Positions 1 through 9,410 are shown, counted from the stretch's first letter. The stretch: 64,000 nt of DNA from Metridium senile (GCA_949775045.1 OX459096.1:38921316-38985315), one strand, 5' to 3'. Notes: generated by a model from the letters alone, not told the origin. Made by a program: numbers and translations.

Positions 1-787
1 TGCTTTGTTGTTTACTTGCCTGATGATGGTTTTGCAATAAAACCGAAATATCGCCATTTCTATCTCCTTAATTCATTTCTTTGGTTGAATATCAACCCAG
101 AATATGAACCTATTCGGATTGTCATTCATTCATTCATTCATTTCATTGTTTTATCTGAAACTGTCAGCTTGCCCTGGATGTTTCTATTGTTTAGTGCGAA
201 ATTCAAAACGCTGATTCAGATTGAAGTGGATCAGAGTTAACGAGGCAACTAGCGGAAACTAATAAAGGAATGTGCTCAATCTCTTAACCTTTCTCTGATA
301 AAACTTAAATATAAAGCGCTAAATAAAAAAATATAAGAAAATAATGAGTACATAATGCAAATTGAAGACTACATAATTATCTATCATTTGCACCCTTAAC
401 GTTAATATAACATTGTTTTTTAGTTTTCTCTTTTGGACTTGAAAAGGCACATTTGTCAGTACTATTTTGTATAGGAGTCATTATTCAGCATCATTTTGCG
501 GTTTTATGTACATGGTGCAATAGAAACATGGTCTAAGGACCATTTTGCACCCTTTTTTTGTTTTATTTTGATATATTTTGAAAGTTTATCATTTTAAACC
601 TGAAGTTTGAAACTTGTGTAATCGTCATGACCTATATGAAATGCTCAATTACCAGAGCGCCATTCAATAAAACTGTTTTTTTCTTTCTCTGATTTTCTCT
701 GGTTGTCTCTAATAATGCATTAGTCTTCAAATACAAAGAGAAATTCATTGAGAAACGACGAAACCAAGCAGACGTTTGGAACCAAAT
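1..787. other. Gene-free AT-rich flank
   Basis: No reading frame with recognisable domains, no convincing splice-bounded exon and no RNA gene were seen. The open frames here are short and low in complexity. Confidence 0.5.
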
Positions 788-857
788 TAGCCTGCGTGGC
801 GGTTCTTGCATGTAGATTGGAGGAGAGGAGAACCCTATAGAGCCGCCACGCAGGCTA
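788..857. repeat. Short foldback repeat of the AGCCTGCGTGG type
   Basis: Left arm TAGCCTGCGTGGCGG and right arm CCGCCACGCAGGCTA are exact reverse complements of 15 bp around a 40-bp centre. Related ends (TAGCCTGC, TAGCCTCCTACGCAGGC) recur at 15078, 37627 and 58934, so this is a dispersed non-autonomous family. Confidence 0.75.
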
Positions 858-886
858 GAATAAGCAACATTATTATCCAACTAGTT

Positions 887-960
887 ATAGACGAGTAAAA
901 ATATAGCAGGAGTAGGACTGGATCGAGTAAAAATATCCAGCGATATTTTTACTCGTCTAT
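887..960. repeat. Foldback repeat with ATAGACGAGTAAAAATAT ends
   Basis: The left end ATAGACGAGTAAAAATAT is mirrored by ATATTTTTACTCGTCTAT at the right end. The same ACTCGT/ATATCCAGC words recur in the next foldback at 1031-1160, so both may be parts of one larger element. Confidence 0.7.
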
Positions 961-1030
961 CTAGCGCTCAAGTAAAACAATACTTTGCATTATAAAAGAA
1001 CAAAAACCTTTTGATTGGATAATAAATAAC

Positions 1031-1160
1031 TTATTAAACAGTTTAATGTGCAATATGGCTGGATATTTTACTCGTTAACTTACTCGCCCGGAGGCTCGTC
1101 AAAATACAGCGTTTCACTCGTAAAATATCCAGCCATATTACACATCAAACTGTCTAATAA
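1031..1160. repeat. Long foldback repeat with about 45-bp arms
   Basis: The arm 1031-1076 is reverse-complementary, with a few mismatches, to 1116-1160. The shared core is GGCTGGATATTTTACTCGT. The centre is about 40 bp. No coding capacity; MITE-like. Confidence 0.75.
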
Positions 1161-1880
1161 GATATATGTACTATAGGTGGACGTACAGTGGCGTATTTTG
1201 TTATGGCTTTGCCAACCAACCATTGTTATCAGAACTAAGAAAATTAAAATATCTATTGTTAAAATGGTTGTACACTTGTAAACACTACGCTCACCTATTG
1301 ATCGCGAAAACTCCCTTTCCCTATAAGCTTCTATTTTGTTAATTCTTATCATGACGACGACTTAAACTACGTTGCAATAGGTACCTATTTGAAATGACTT
1401 TCTGCCACATTGTCTGTCTAAAAAAACGCCGTTGAAATAGTAGTGAAGGCAGTTAGTTTTACTAAAAGATTACTTGTCACGGCATGCAGGTTTTGTGATC
1501 TTAAACGTATATTTTCATCCCATTTGCTTTCAACTGATAAACCTTGTAATTATCTACGTTATTTAGTTCCTTTTTTCAATTATTCGGTCTTGAAAAGGTC
1601 AGGTTTTTCCAGAAACTAAGAAGGGATTTTGATCAGGAGGGTAGATTCGCTTGTTGTTTGTGACCATTGCAATTTGACTTTGTCGTGTATTTTACAATCT
1701 TTCCACTAAATATCAACTTTGACTTACTGAGGTCAGTTTTCACTTTATAGACTGGTAGAACATTAATTTAGTATTGTTCAGTAGTTTTCCATTTGTGTAC
1801 TGTTACTACACAGCGTTGCTATGCTGAGCTTACGGTCAAACACGAGCTTGACATAAAACACTGGTTATACTTTATTTTCT

Positions 1881-1964
1881 GTCGGTAATATAATGAAATT
1901 CGTAACACCGTAAAAAAAGTTGCCGTATATTTACTGACGTTTCGAACTTCAGCCCTTCGTCGGA
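1881..1964 (-). repeat. Dispersed repeat fragment, Penelope/hammerhead-type
   Basis: Shares a long word order with copies at 23478, 24001, 34360, 39978 and 47825: GGTAATATAATGAAAT, then ACACCGTAAAAA, then TACTGACGTTTCGA, then AGCCCTTCGTCGGA. Read on the minus strand it gives GACGAAGGGCT...CGAAACGTCAG, which resembles a degenerate hammerhead ribozyme core of the kind described in Penelope-like elements. The family link is inference. Confidence 0.6.
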
Positions 1965-2000
1965 TTTTTTTTTCTGTAATAACCAGCTATTTGAAGAGAA

Positions 2001-2192
2001 TAAAGGCCCGTGCAAACGCACGCAACATTGTTGGACCAACATGGTTGCTCCAACATGTTGGGCCCGTTTAAACACCCTGTTGGATGATGTTTGATGAAAC
2101 TCATCCAACATTTCTTTTGTTCTCGTGTTCAACAAACCGTATCGCAACAATGTAATTGGCCAACAATGTTGCGTGCGTTTGCTCGGTCCTTA
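2001..2192. mobile_element. MITE with AAAGGCCCGTGCAAACG ends
   Basis: Left end TAAAGGCCCGTGCAAACG with CGCAACATTGTTGG is mirrored on the right by CCAACAATGTTGCG with CGTTTGCTCGGTCCTT. The inside is rich in further CAACATG/CATGTTG inverted words. A related element with AAAGGCCTGGGCAAAC ends lies at 40072-40259. Confidence 0.75.
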
Positions 2193-2567
2193 ACAACTAC
2201 TATAAGTTGATCGCTAGTTTTGTGGTTAGTTGTTCACGCAGAACTTGTGTTTGAGACTAGTTTAATTAAGACAAATTCCCATGACACGAAATAACCAACC
2301 ATTCAGAGATATCTAAGATACTAGTGAATTCACATGTATGCCTATTTTTGATCCCGTAAATAAATGTCCCAAATAACAATAGCATTCAGTGCCATGCGTG
2401 ATTTCGTATGACTGAAAAGTTCAGTGCCGTGTGCGTGCCTTGCCGCGACCGTAATGTTTCTAGAATTTTGATTTTCTCTTGCCATGTCTTGTTCGTGCAG
2501 TGAGCTTTTCATATATAGCCATACGAAATCTGCTCTAGCACACACTACTTAGCAAAACACAATACTA

Positions 2568-2839
2568 CAATCATTGCCAAAATGTGTTGGCACGATCACA
2601 TTTCGGACACTTTTTTGTGGGTCTATCATTTTTTTCATTTATGAGGATAAGTTTGTCTACCCCCCTCCCCCAATACAATGTTGCTGTTTTTCATGAAAGA
2701 GTACAAGAGTTGGAAATGTTTCCCGCGATTGACAAGGTTCATATACCCCTCCAGCAACATTGACAGGGGGAGGGGGGGTATTACAGATATAGGAACATAA
2801 CAAAATCAACAATCGTGCCAACAGTTTTGTCAATGATTG
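2568..2839. mobile_element. 272-bp terminal repeat, left copy (MITE-like, TA outside)
   Basis: Begins CAATCATTGCCAAAATG with GTTGGCACGA and ends with the mirror image TCGTGCCAAC...TTTTGTCAATGATTG, an imperfect inverted repeat of about 28 bp. It is preceded by TA at 2566-2567. It has no coding capacity and contains C-rich and G-rich tracts (ACCCCCCTCCCCC, GGGGGAGGGGGGG). By eye it is base-for-base identical to 11459-11730. TA flanks and short inverted ends are typical of Tc1/mariner-type non-autonomous elements. Confidence 0.8.
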
Positions 2840-3193
2840 TCTGAGACACATATGACTTAAAACGCCATTGACATTGTTGTGGAAATGATATGAAATTTTC
2901 AGGACACAAAGTACATAGTGTACCGATTTGAACAGTAGCAAATTTTTTTCCAGAAAGAAGTTAATACTATCATGTGACGTCACTTTTGTTTAAAGTGCTT
3001 TAAATGAATGTAAAATTTACATGACAAGACACTTATATGCTCTATATTCGATAACACCCGTGTTCAAAATAAATGTTCTAAGGTAATAAGCAGTCCTTAA
3101 CACATATATGCTTCGTAGTTGATATATTTATACTATAGCTCGCGCAAAATTGGATAACCATAGTAACGCCCAAAAATGCACGCGCTTAAGGCG

Positions 3194-4447
3194 TACGCAA
3201 CAATACACGTCATTGTGAAGATATCAACGTTTGGAGAGGGTGAAAATGGTCTTCAAAGGCAAGATTAATGCCTATAAATGTGCCAGAGCGTATGTTCTGT
3301 TTAGAAAAAACACATACTCTCTTTCTGAAATAGCAGAGATGTGTTCTATATCAAAAAGCAGTGTAAGAAGAATTGGTTTAAACAAAATGAAGCGGAATTC
3401 AAAACAACCCGACAAGAAAAGTAAGTTGGGAAGAAAGACTAACTTAACTGACAGAGAAAGAAGAATTCTATCCAGGGGAATCAAAAGGATCAGGAAAGAG
3501 GACGTAAATTTTACAGTGAAATCTTTAATAGAGTATTGCGGGCTTTCGCAGCGGAAAACAAGCTACCGGACTTACCTCAGAGAAATACAAAGATTAGGGT
3601 ACAAGAGTTTACAGACAAGAAGAAAGGGACTAATCAGTGAATCTGACAGAAAGAAAAGACTTAAATTTGCAAAAGACAATGTTAAAACATTGAAAACTAC
3701 ACCAAACTATTGGACGGAGGACATGGTATTTTATCTTGACGGAGTTTCTTTTATTCATAAGTACAATCCGAAAGCAAATGCAATGAGTCCTAAAGGGAGG
3801 GTTTGGAGAAAAAGAAATGAGGGATTACAAATAACATCTAAGGGTTCGAAGAGTCTAACAGGAGGAAGAAGGCTCCACCTTTTGGTTCTTATTAGTTATA
3901 GACAAGGTGCTATTTTTATTGAACAATACCACAAAATGGATGGCGAGTATTTCGCTGACTTTATTACTAGAAATTTTGAAAACATTTTCAAAAAGTTTTC
4001 AAAAACCAAAGCCAGAAAATTTGTTATGGACAACGATCCTAGTCAAAATACCTCATTAGCTAAAAAAGCACTAAAAAAAATCAAAGGCTACAATGGTGTG
4101 TATTCCTGCAAGGTCTCCAGACCTAAATCCGATTGAAAATATTTTTAATTTAGTTAAAAGAAAAATAAATAATGATGCTATAGAGCAAAATATTCTTAAA
4201 GAGAATTTTGAAACTTTTAAAGAACGTGTTATTGATACTTTATATTCGTTTGATACAACTGTCATAGACAAAACTATTCAAAGCATTCCCAAAAGACTTG
4301 AAGATATTATTAAATCCAAGGGATTAAGAACTAAATATTAGATTTACTACCTTGTATTAGTACATCCATTTTGCCTTTAAAGACCATTTTCACTCTCTTC
4401 ACTGTCTTATGAAATTGATATTTTCACAATCACATTGTTGTCACGTA
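3194..4447. repeat. Inverted repeats bracketing the transposase gene, unit 1
   Basis: The sequence around the transposase start (about 3194-3265, including GTGAAAATGGTCTT and AAAGGCAA) is repeated in inverse orientation immediately after the gene (about 4368-4447). The core of about 32 bp differs at about 3 positions and weaker similarity extends outward to a TA followed by CG on both sides. The right arm even re-creates an ATG followed by five of the same codons on the minus strand, with a TATATAA word upstream. Read as a 1.25-kb Tc1/mariner-sized module with TA outer ends, this would be a transposon nested inside the Rep element. That reading is inference; unit 2 has the same arms at 7505-8757. 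Confidence 0.55.
3246..4341 (+). pseudogene. Tc1/mariner DD34E transposase, frame-broken copy (unit 1)
   Basis: The protein would be a cut-and-paste transposase. An N-terminal helix-turn-helix (residues about 25-45) precedes the catalytic domain, with the first Asp in FYLDG (residue 165) and the second in VMDND (residue 262). The run CTAAAAAAAA at about 4072 has eight A where unit 2 has seven, so the frame shifts and stops at 4136. The third catalytic residue (Glu of DLNPIE) is then lost to a separate frame ending at 4341. The preferred start is ATG 3246, not the upstream TTG. A TATATTTATA word lies near 3123. The break is either a real null allele or a homopolymer error. Confidence 0.85.
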
Positions 4448-4488
4448 ATCAGTATTTATATAGTGTGCAGTGTCTTCTGTGCAGAACA

Positions 4489-4855
4489 CGGTACTCCATT
4501 GTAAAATCGTAATGATTCACTAAGTGCAACAATAAAAAGAGCTTAGACCTTGATCAATGTTTTATTGATGTTTATTCTAACTATTTCCTACAGAAATTAT
4601 ATTCAAAAAGCCTAACATGCCCATTTTATCAACGGTACTCCACACAAAACTTGTATTAATTGTTTTGAACATGTCTTCATCTTTTTATAAGTGATTCAAC
4701 GTGGAGTACCGTTGGTTTTGAGTTAAATACTACAATTTGAAATATAAACTAAACGTCAGACAATTAAAGAATATATACAAACCCTATTGTTGAAAAAATT
4801 GGAGGGATATTTGTTTAATTTGGGGAGTAATCTATTATTTAACAGTGGAGAACCG
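4489..4855. promoter_or_regulatory. Iteron-like cluster (CGGTACTCCA x4), unit 1
   Basis: The 10-mer CGGTACTCCA occurs directly at 4489-4498 and 4633-4642 and inverted (TGGAGTACCG) at 4702-4711, with a one-mismatch inverted copy (TGGAGAACCG) at 4846-4855. The middle pair extends to a 13-bp perfect inverted repeat, AACGGTACTCCAC with GTGGAGTACCGTT, around a loop of about 55 bp. Repeated short motifs around a stem near an AT-rich tract are what Rep-binding iterons and origins of rolling-circle replicons look like. No canonical TAGTATTAC-type nonamer was found here, so an origin is only inferred. A host or transposase binding site is the alternative. Confidence 0.45.
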
Positions 4856-4959
4856 TTGCTATTTCACGGACAACTATATACAAGCGCACATGGTGTTGAA
4901 TGACACATTACAGACGTCATGTCTATACAAACAATGTTTTCTTTAATGTATTATCTCTG

Positions 4960-5054
4960 TATAGAGATAATAAATATATTTATATCTATAGTATAAGTAT
5001 AGATATATATATATCTATGTAGTATAGATATAAAGATATTTATATTTATTACAC

Positions 5055-5098
<44 letters not shown>

Positions 5099-5200
5099 TA
5101 GATATAAATATATAGACAGACAGACAGACAGACAAAAATGTATGTACACAAATTTATTAGCAAAAATGTATGTACAAAAATTTATTAGCATACATACATA
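4960..5200. repeat. TA and AGAC microsatellites plus two 28-bp repeats, unit 1
   Basis: A run of about 20 TA dinucleotides (about 5050-5092) is followed by AGACAGACAGAC (about 5115-5133) and two copies of a CAAAAATGTATGTACA-ATTTATTAG segment. Very low melting stability would suit DNA unwinding, but this is ordinary microsatellite sequence. The TA run is one of only two places where the units differ. Confidence 0.7.
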
Positions 5201-5212
5201 TTCTTTGTTCAT

Positions 5213-5731
5213 TTATTTATTAGTTAAAATAAGTTCTGAGAAACAACGTGCGCATGGTTTCATTGCACATTGCTCAACCTCTGGTATTTGTCTCCAAAAT
5301 TCGAAATAATGCCAGCGTACTCTCATCATATCAGTATTAATTCGATCTATTGATCCTCCCTTTATCATAACGAGTGGGGCATCTGCAGTCGCGAAAAAGG
5401 GTGAGTCCTTGTCGAAGAGAATGTCTTGTTGTACAAAACTTTTAGGTGCGGCTAAGTGCATAGTATCCCCTTCAAGCATTTGCAAGAAATCGGACCATGC
5501 GATTATAGAAGGCGACCATCTAAAGTCATTGAGGATTATTACTTCTGACTCCTCTGCACCCACCCACGCAAAACCACCAGTTGCCGGTTTCACAAAAGCA
5601 TGGTAAATAGCTTTCAGAGGTGAAATCATGAATGTTTTACCTGAGTTTGCCGGTCCATATATATATATGTTTCGATATTTTGCACGTCCATAGTGAAGTG
5701 CTGAGTATTGCGCTAGCATAGACATGCACAT
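5213..5731 (-). CDS. Rep-like SF3-type helicase frame, unit 1
   Basis: The 172-codon frame encodes an ATPase of the CRESS-DNA Rep helicase type. Walker A is GPANSGKT (residues 26-33), the Walker B-like strand is EVIILNDF (63-70), and a motif C-like FFATADAP lies near residue 110. A C-terminal CARC pair precedes the end. The first ATG directly follows an in-frame TAA, and the 95-bp overlap with the HUH frame is in another phase. In typical Reps the two domains form one chain, so a one-base frame change, a programmed frameshift or splicing is needed to join them. Unit 2 has the identical arrangement, so the break predates the duplication. Helicase function is inferred from motifs only. Confidence 0.75.
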   Translation of the reverse strand: MCMSMLAQYSALHYGRAKYRNIYIYGPANSGKTFMISPLKAIYHAFVKPATGGFAWVGAEESEVIILNDFRWSPSIIAWSDFLQMLEGDTMHLAAPKSFVQQDILFDKDSPFFATADAPLVMIKGGSIDRINTDMMRVRWHYFEFWRQIPEVEQCAMKPCARCFSELILTNK

Positions 5732-6554
5732 TTATTTCATTTCGGTGAAGTATCTGTAGTGCGGCCGCTAGCCATTTCTTTTCACATCCTTCTATACAGT
5801 GTTTTTCACCTTCCTCTACTAGTAGTTCTATGCGACTTTTATTCAAGCGTTCTTGTTTCTTTTCAGCATCTTGCAGTTGTGAAGATATAGATAATGCTTC
5901 ATTTACTACTCTGATCCCTCTATTCGCTATAAATTGTGCAAGATCTTTTTTTCCCTCTTTCTCCTGTTTTGCTGCATAGGCCATTAGATCGAGCCGAGTC
6001 TTGATATTATTGTTTCGAATAATAGTGGTTACTTCGTAGACGCTTAGCATTCGTTTTCTTTTCTTCTTTTGCTTCTTCTTGGGGCCACTGTCTTGGCCAT
6101 CAGCTCGACGAGATGTTGTAGCTGCAGAGGCTGCAGTAGTTCTCGGTTCGTCCTCTAAGCTTGGATGGTCGGGCGATAAAAACGGTGTTGTATCTTCTTT
6201 TGTGCAGTAGCGATAAGCACTATAATAGTTACTGTGATTGTTGCTGAAATTGACTTGAATTCCAAACCTTGCATCTAATGTATCACGAACTAGAAGCCAT
6301 CTACTTCTTTTGTTGAGCTTTAGAGCCATATGGTAGTGATATACTTTGTCGGACAGGTCGTTGTTTGTATCGTTGTGATTATGCTCTTCTTTAGCGACTA
6401 TAAACTGTACAATACGCGATGTCGTTGATGTACCCCATGCATTACGAACAATATTTGCAAACGATTCACGAGAATGGACTTTTTCGGGATCTGCTCGACT
6501 GTATGTAACTAAATAGACCAAACGTTGCGAACGATTCGGCATTGACTCTGCCAT
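5637..6554 (-). CDS. Rep-like HUH rolling-circle endonuclease frame, unit 1
   Basis: This 305-aa frame carries the three rolling-circle replication motifs in order. Motif I-like is YLVTYSRA (residues 14-21), motif II is HYH (73-75, metal-binding HUH), and motif III is YCTK (116-119, catalytic Tyr and Lys). A basic run PKKKQKKKRKR near residue 160 resembles a nuclear localisation signal. The protein would nick single-stranded origin DNA and stay covalently bound. ATG 6554 is preferred over GTG 6560. The last 30 or so codons read the helicase start in the wrong phase, so the gene looks frame-broken or needs recoding. The closest type from memory is a Rep-like family seen in cnidarian and fish genomes; this was not searched. 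Confidence 0.75.
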   Translation of the reverse strand: MAESMPNRSQRLVYLVTYSRADPEKVHSRESFANIVRNAWGTSTTSRIVQFIVAKEEHNHNDTNNDLSDKVYHYHMALKLNKRSRWLLVRDTLDARFGIQVNFSNNHSNYYSAYRYCTKEDTTPFLSPDHPSLEDEPRTTAASAATTSRRADGQDSGPKKKQKKKRKRMLSVYEVTTIIRNNNIKTRLDLMAYAAKQEKEGKKDLAQFIANRGIRVVNEALSISSQLQDAEKKQERLNKSRIELLVEEGEKHCIEGCEKKWLAAALQILHRNEINVHVYASAILSTSLWTCKISKHIYIWTGKLR

Positions 6555-7148
6555 GATCACAATGTGAACTTCAAATAGACGTTTTCTGCTCAGTTGTTGT
6601 ATAATGTTCTTTATGTATAACGCTTTGAAGTATGAGATTTATTTTACAAATGCACAACTTTTATAATGTACCAAACCAGTGACGTGCATCTTTTGCAATA
6701 TGTGACGTTTGCGCTATTACGTACAAAATGTAGCAATTTTGAGGCGCGTCAATTATAGCATATACGTCAAAAGTAACTTCACATTCGTAGGTATTTACAT
6801 AAGATGTAGTTGATAAGAAAATCATTGTTTAAAGAGAACGTGGTTATTATTGGATTAACTGTGAAGGTGATGATATCTTTTCTGATAATTACTTCATTCT
6901 ATTAAGTTAGAGACCTTTTAAAATATTTTTTTGGTGTATCCCCTTGTTACGTTGGCATAATTTCGCACTTAAATATAAGGGTTGCTACGGCAAAATGACA
7001 TTTCCACTAGTTTTCATGTCGTTAGGGGTCGGATATACACATATTACATATCAATATGTTCCTTTCGAGGCATAGCTTGTAATTAGGAACGCTTCTGACC
7101 TCTTACTCGTTTATTTTTAATGAAATTCCACAATATGTCCCTCAGACA
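6555..7148. promoter_or_regulatory. Upstream region of the Rep gene, unit 1
   Basis: A non-coding stretch of about 590 bp between the Rep start and the unit end. It has several TGACGT/ACGTCA words (CAGTGACGTGC, TGTGACGTTTGCG, GCGCGTCA, TACGTCAAAAG), matching the TGACGTCA palindrome near the opposite end of the unit (about 2976). A CGCTATTAC word near 6713 is one base from the NANTATTAC nonamer nicked by CRESS Reps, but no clear stem surrounds it. Confidence 0.35.
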
Positions 7149-7156
7149 TGTCTGAG
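7141..7156. repeat. Perfect 16-bp palindrome at the unit 1/unit 2 junction
   Basis: CTCAGACATGTCTGAG is its own reverse complement. With the two mismatched bases on each side it extends to arms of 16 bp (ATATGT..CTCAGACA / TGTCTGAG..ACATAT). It is formed by abutting the right inverted end of unit 1 and the left inverted end of unit 2, as in circle or tandem-dimer junctions. Confidence 0.85.
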
Positions 7157-7504
7157 ACACATATGACTTAAAACGCCATTGACATTGTTGTGGAAATGAT
7201 ATGAAATTTTCAGGACACAAAGTACATAGTGTACCGATTTGAACAGTAGCAAATTTTTTTCCAGAAAGAAGTTAATACTATCATGTGACGTCACTTTTGT
7301 TTAAAGTGCTTTAAATGAATGTAAAATTTACATGACAAGACACTTATATGCTCTATATTCGATAACACCCGTGTTCAAAATAAATGTTCTAAGGTAATAA
7401 GCAGTCCTTAACACATATATGCTTCGTAGTTGATATATTTATACTATAGCTCGCGCAAAATTGGATAACCATAGTAACGCCCAAAAATGCACGCGCTTAA
7501 GGCG

Positions 7505-8757
7505 TACGCAACAATACACGTCATTGTGAAGATATCAACGTTTGGAGAGGGTGAAAATGGTCTTCAAAGGCAAGATTAATGCCTATAAATGTGCCAGAGC
7601 GTATGTTCTGTTTAGAAAAAACACATACTCTCTTTCTGAAATAGCAGAGATGTGTTCTATATCAAAAAGCAGTGTAAGAAGAATTGGTTTAAACAAAATG
7701 AAGCGGAATTCAAAACAACCCGACAAGAAAAGTAAGTTGGGAAGAAAGACTAACTTAACTGACAGAGAAAGAAGAATTCTATCCAGGGGAATCAAAAGGA
7801 TCAGGAAAGAGGACGTAAATTTTACAGTGAAATCTTTAATAGAGTATTGCGGGCTTTCGCAGCGGAAAACAAGCTACCGGACTTACCTCAGAGAAATACA
7901 AAGATTAGGGTACAAGAGTTTACAGACAAGAAGAAAGGGACTAATCAGTGAATCTGACAGAAAGAAAAGACTTAAATTTGCAAAAGACAATGTTAAAACA
8001 TTGAAAACTACACCAAACTATTGGACGGAGGACATGGTATTTTATCTTGACGGAGTTTCTTTTATTCATAAGTACAATCCGAAAGCAAATGCAATGAGTC
8101 CTAAAGGGAGGGTTTGGAGAAAAAGAAATGAGGGATTACAAATAACATCTAAGGGTTCGAAGAGTCTAACAGGAGGAAGAAGGCTCCACCTTTTGGTTCT
8201 TATTAGTTATAGACAAGGTGCTATTTTTATTGAACAATACCACAAAATGGATGGCGAGTATTTCGCTGACTTTATTACTAGAAATTTTGAAAACATTTTC
8301 AAAAAGTTTTCAAAAACCAAAGCCAGAAAATTTGTTATGGACAACGATCCTAGTCAAAATACCTCATTAGCTAAAAAAGCACTAAAAAAATCAAAGGCTA
8401 CAATGGTGTGTATTCCTGCAAGGTCTCCAGACCTAAATCCGATTGAAAATATTTTTAATTTAGTTAAAAGAAAAATAAATAATGATGCTATAGAGCAAAA
8501 TATTCTTAAAGAGAATTTTGAAACTTTTAAAGAACGTGTTATTGATACTTTATATTCGTTTGATACAACTGTCATAGACAAAACTATTCAAAGCATTCCC
8601 AAAAGACTTGAAGATATTATTAAATCCAAGGGATTAAGAACTAAATATTAGATTTACTACCTTGTATTAGTACATCCATTTTGCCTTTAAAGACCATTTT
8701 CACTCTCTTCACTGTCTTATGAAATTGATATTTTCACAATCACATTGTTGTCACGTA
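7505..8757. repeat. Inverted repeats bracketing the transposase gene, unit 2
   Basis: Same arms as at 3194-4447. The start-codon region is repeated in inverse orientation right after the stop codon, with a TA followed by CG at each outer edge. This suggests a 1.25-kb Tc1/mariner module inside the Rep element. Confidence 0.5.
7557..8651 (+). CDS. Tc1/mariner-type DD34E transposase, intact (unit 2)
   Basis: The 364-aa open frame from ATG 7557 is the usual length for a Tc1-type transposase. A helix-turn-helix near residues 25-45 (SLSEIAEMCS...SSVRRIGL) would bind inverted ends. A basic linker with GRK follows at about residue 62. The RNase H-like domain has D165 (FYLDG), D262 (VMDND) and E297 (SPDLNPIE), with exactly 34 residues between D262 and E297, so DD34E. 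It would act in the nucleus by cut and paste at TA targets. The gene converges on the Rep frames 0.9 kb downstream. The upstream TTG at 7542 is an unlikely start. The intact frame suggests recent activity. Confidence 0.9.
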   Translation: MVFKGKINAYKCARAYVLFRKNTYSLSEIAEMCSISKSSVRRIGLNKMKRNSKQPDKKSKLGRKTNLTDRERRILSRGIKRIRKEDVNFTVKSLIEYCGLSQRKTSYRTYLREIQRLGYKSLQTRRKGLISESDRKKRLKFAKDNVKTLKTTPNYWTEDMVFYLDGVSFIHKYNPKANAMSPKGRVWRKRNEGLQITSKGSKSLTGGRRLHLLVLISYRQGAIFIEQYHKMDGEYFADFITRNFENIFKKFSKTKARKFVMDNDPSQNTSLAKKALKKSKATMVCIPARSPDLNPIENIFNLVKRKINNDAIEQNILKENFETFKERVIDTLYSFDTTVIDKTIQSIPKRLEDIIKSKGLRTKY

Positions 8758-8798
8758 ATCAGTATTTATATAGTGTGCAGTGTCTTCTGTGCAGAACA

Positions 8799-9165
8799 CG
8801 GTACTCCATTGTAAAATCGTAATGATTCACTAAGTGCAACAATAAAAAGAGCTTAGACCTTGATCAATGTTTTATTGATGTTTATTCTAACTATTTCCTA
8901 CAGAAATTATATTCAAAAAGCCTAACATGCCCATTTTATCAACGGTACTCCACACAAAACTTGTATTAATTGTTTTGAACATGTCTTCATCTTTTTATAA
9001 GTGATTCAACGTGGAGTACCGTTGGTTTTGAGTTAAATACTACAATTTGAAATATAAACTAAACGTCAGACAATTAAAGAATATATACAAACCCTATTGT
9101 TGAAAAAATTGGAGGGATATTTGTTTAATTTGGGGAGTAATCTATTATTTAACAGTGGAGAACCG
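8799..9165. promoter_or_regulatory. Iteron-like cluster (CGGTACTCCA x4), unit 2
   Basis: Same four motifs in the same spacing and orientation as in unit 1, offset by 4310 bp. A 13-bp inverted pair lies in the middle. Candidate Rep-binding site by analogy with rolling-circle replicons; no nonamer seen. Confidence 0.4.
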
Positions 9166-9364
9166 TTGCTATTTCACGGACAACTATATACAAGCGCACA
9201 TGGTGTTGAATGACACATTACAGACGTCATGTCTATACAAACAATGTTTTCTTTAATGTATTATCTCTGTATAGAGATAATAAATATATTTATATCTATA
9301 GTATAAGTATAGATATATATATATCTATGTAGTATAGATATAAAGATATTTATATTTATTACAC

Positions 9365-9410
<46 letters not shown>

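Larger units (their letters stand above)
2838..7148. mobile_element. Rep/transposase element, unit 1 (4311 bp)
   Basis: The unit begins TGTCTGAGACACATAT and ends with the mirror image ATATGTCCCTCAGACA, a 16-bp inverted repeat with two mismatches. Contents: a plus-strand DD34E transposase (frame-broken here), an iteron-like cluster, an AT-repeat/AGAC tract, a minus-strand SF3 helicase frame, a minus-strand HUH Rep frame, and a promoter-type region at 6561-7148. The two genes converge. No TA is present at its own ends. The first three bases at the left overlap the end of the 272-bp repeat, so the exact boundary is uncertain by 2-3 bp. Confidence 0.8.

Noticed and set aside
2568..2839. 272-bp repeat as a long terminal repeat of an LTR retrotransposon
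   Set aside because: It has TA outside, its own about 28-bp inverted ends, no TG/CA-bounded promoter layout and no retroelement genes between the copies.
5050..5092. TA tract as a defined replication origin
   Set aside because: Ordinary dinucleotide microsatellite. It varies by one repeat between the two units, and nothing else marks it as a defined site.
6705..6725. CGCTATTAC as the Rep nonamer
   Set aside because: One base off NANTATTAC and no flanking stem could be drawn; kept only as a note.
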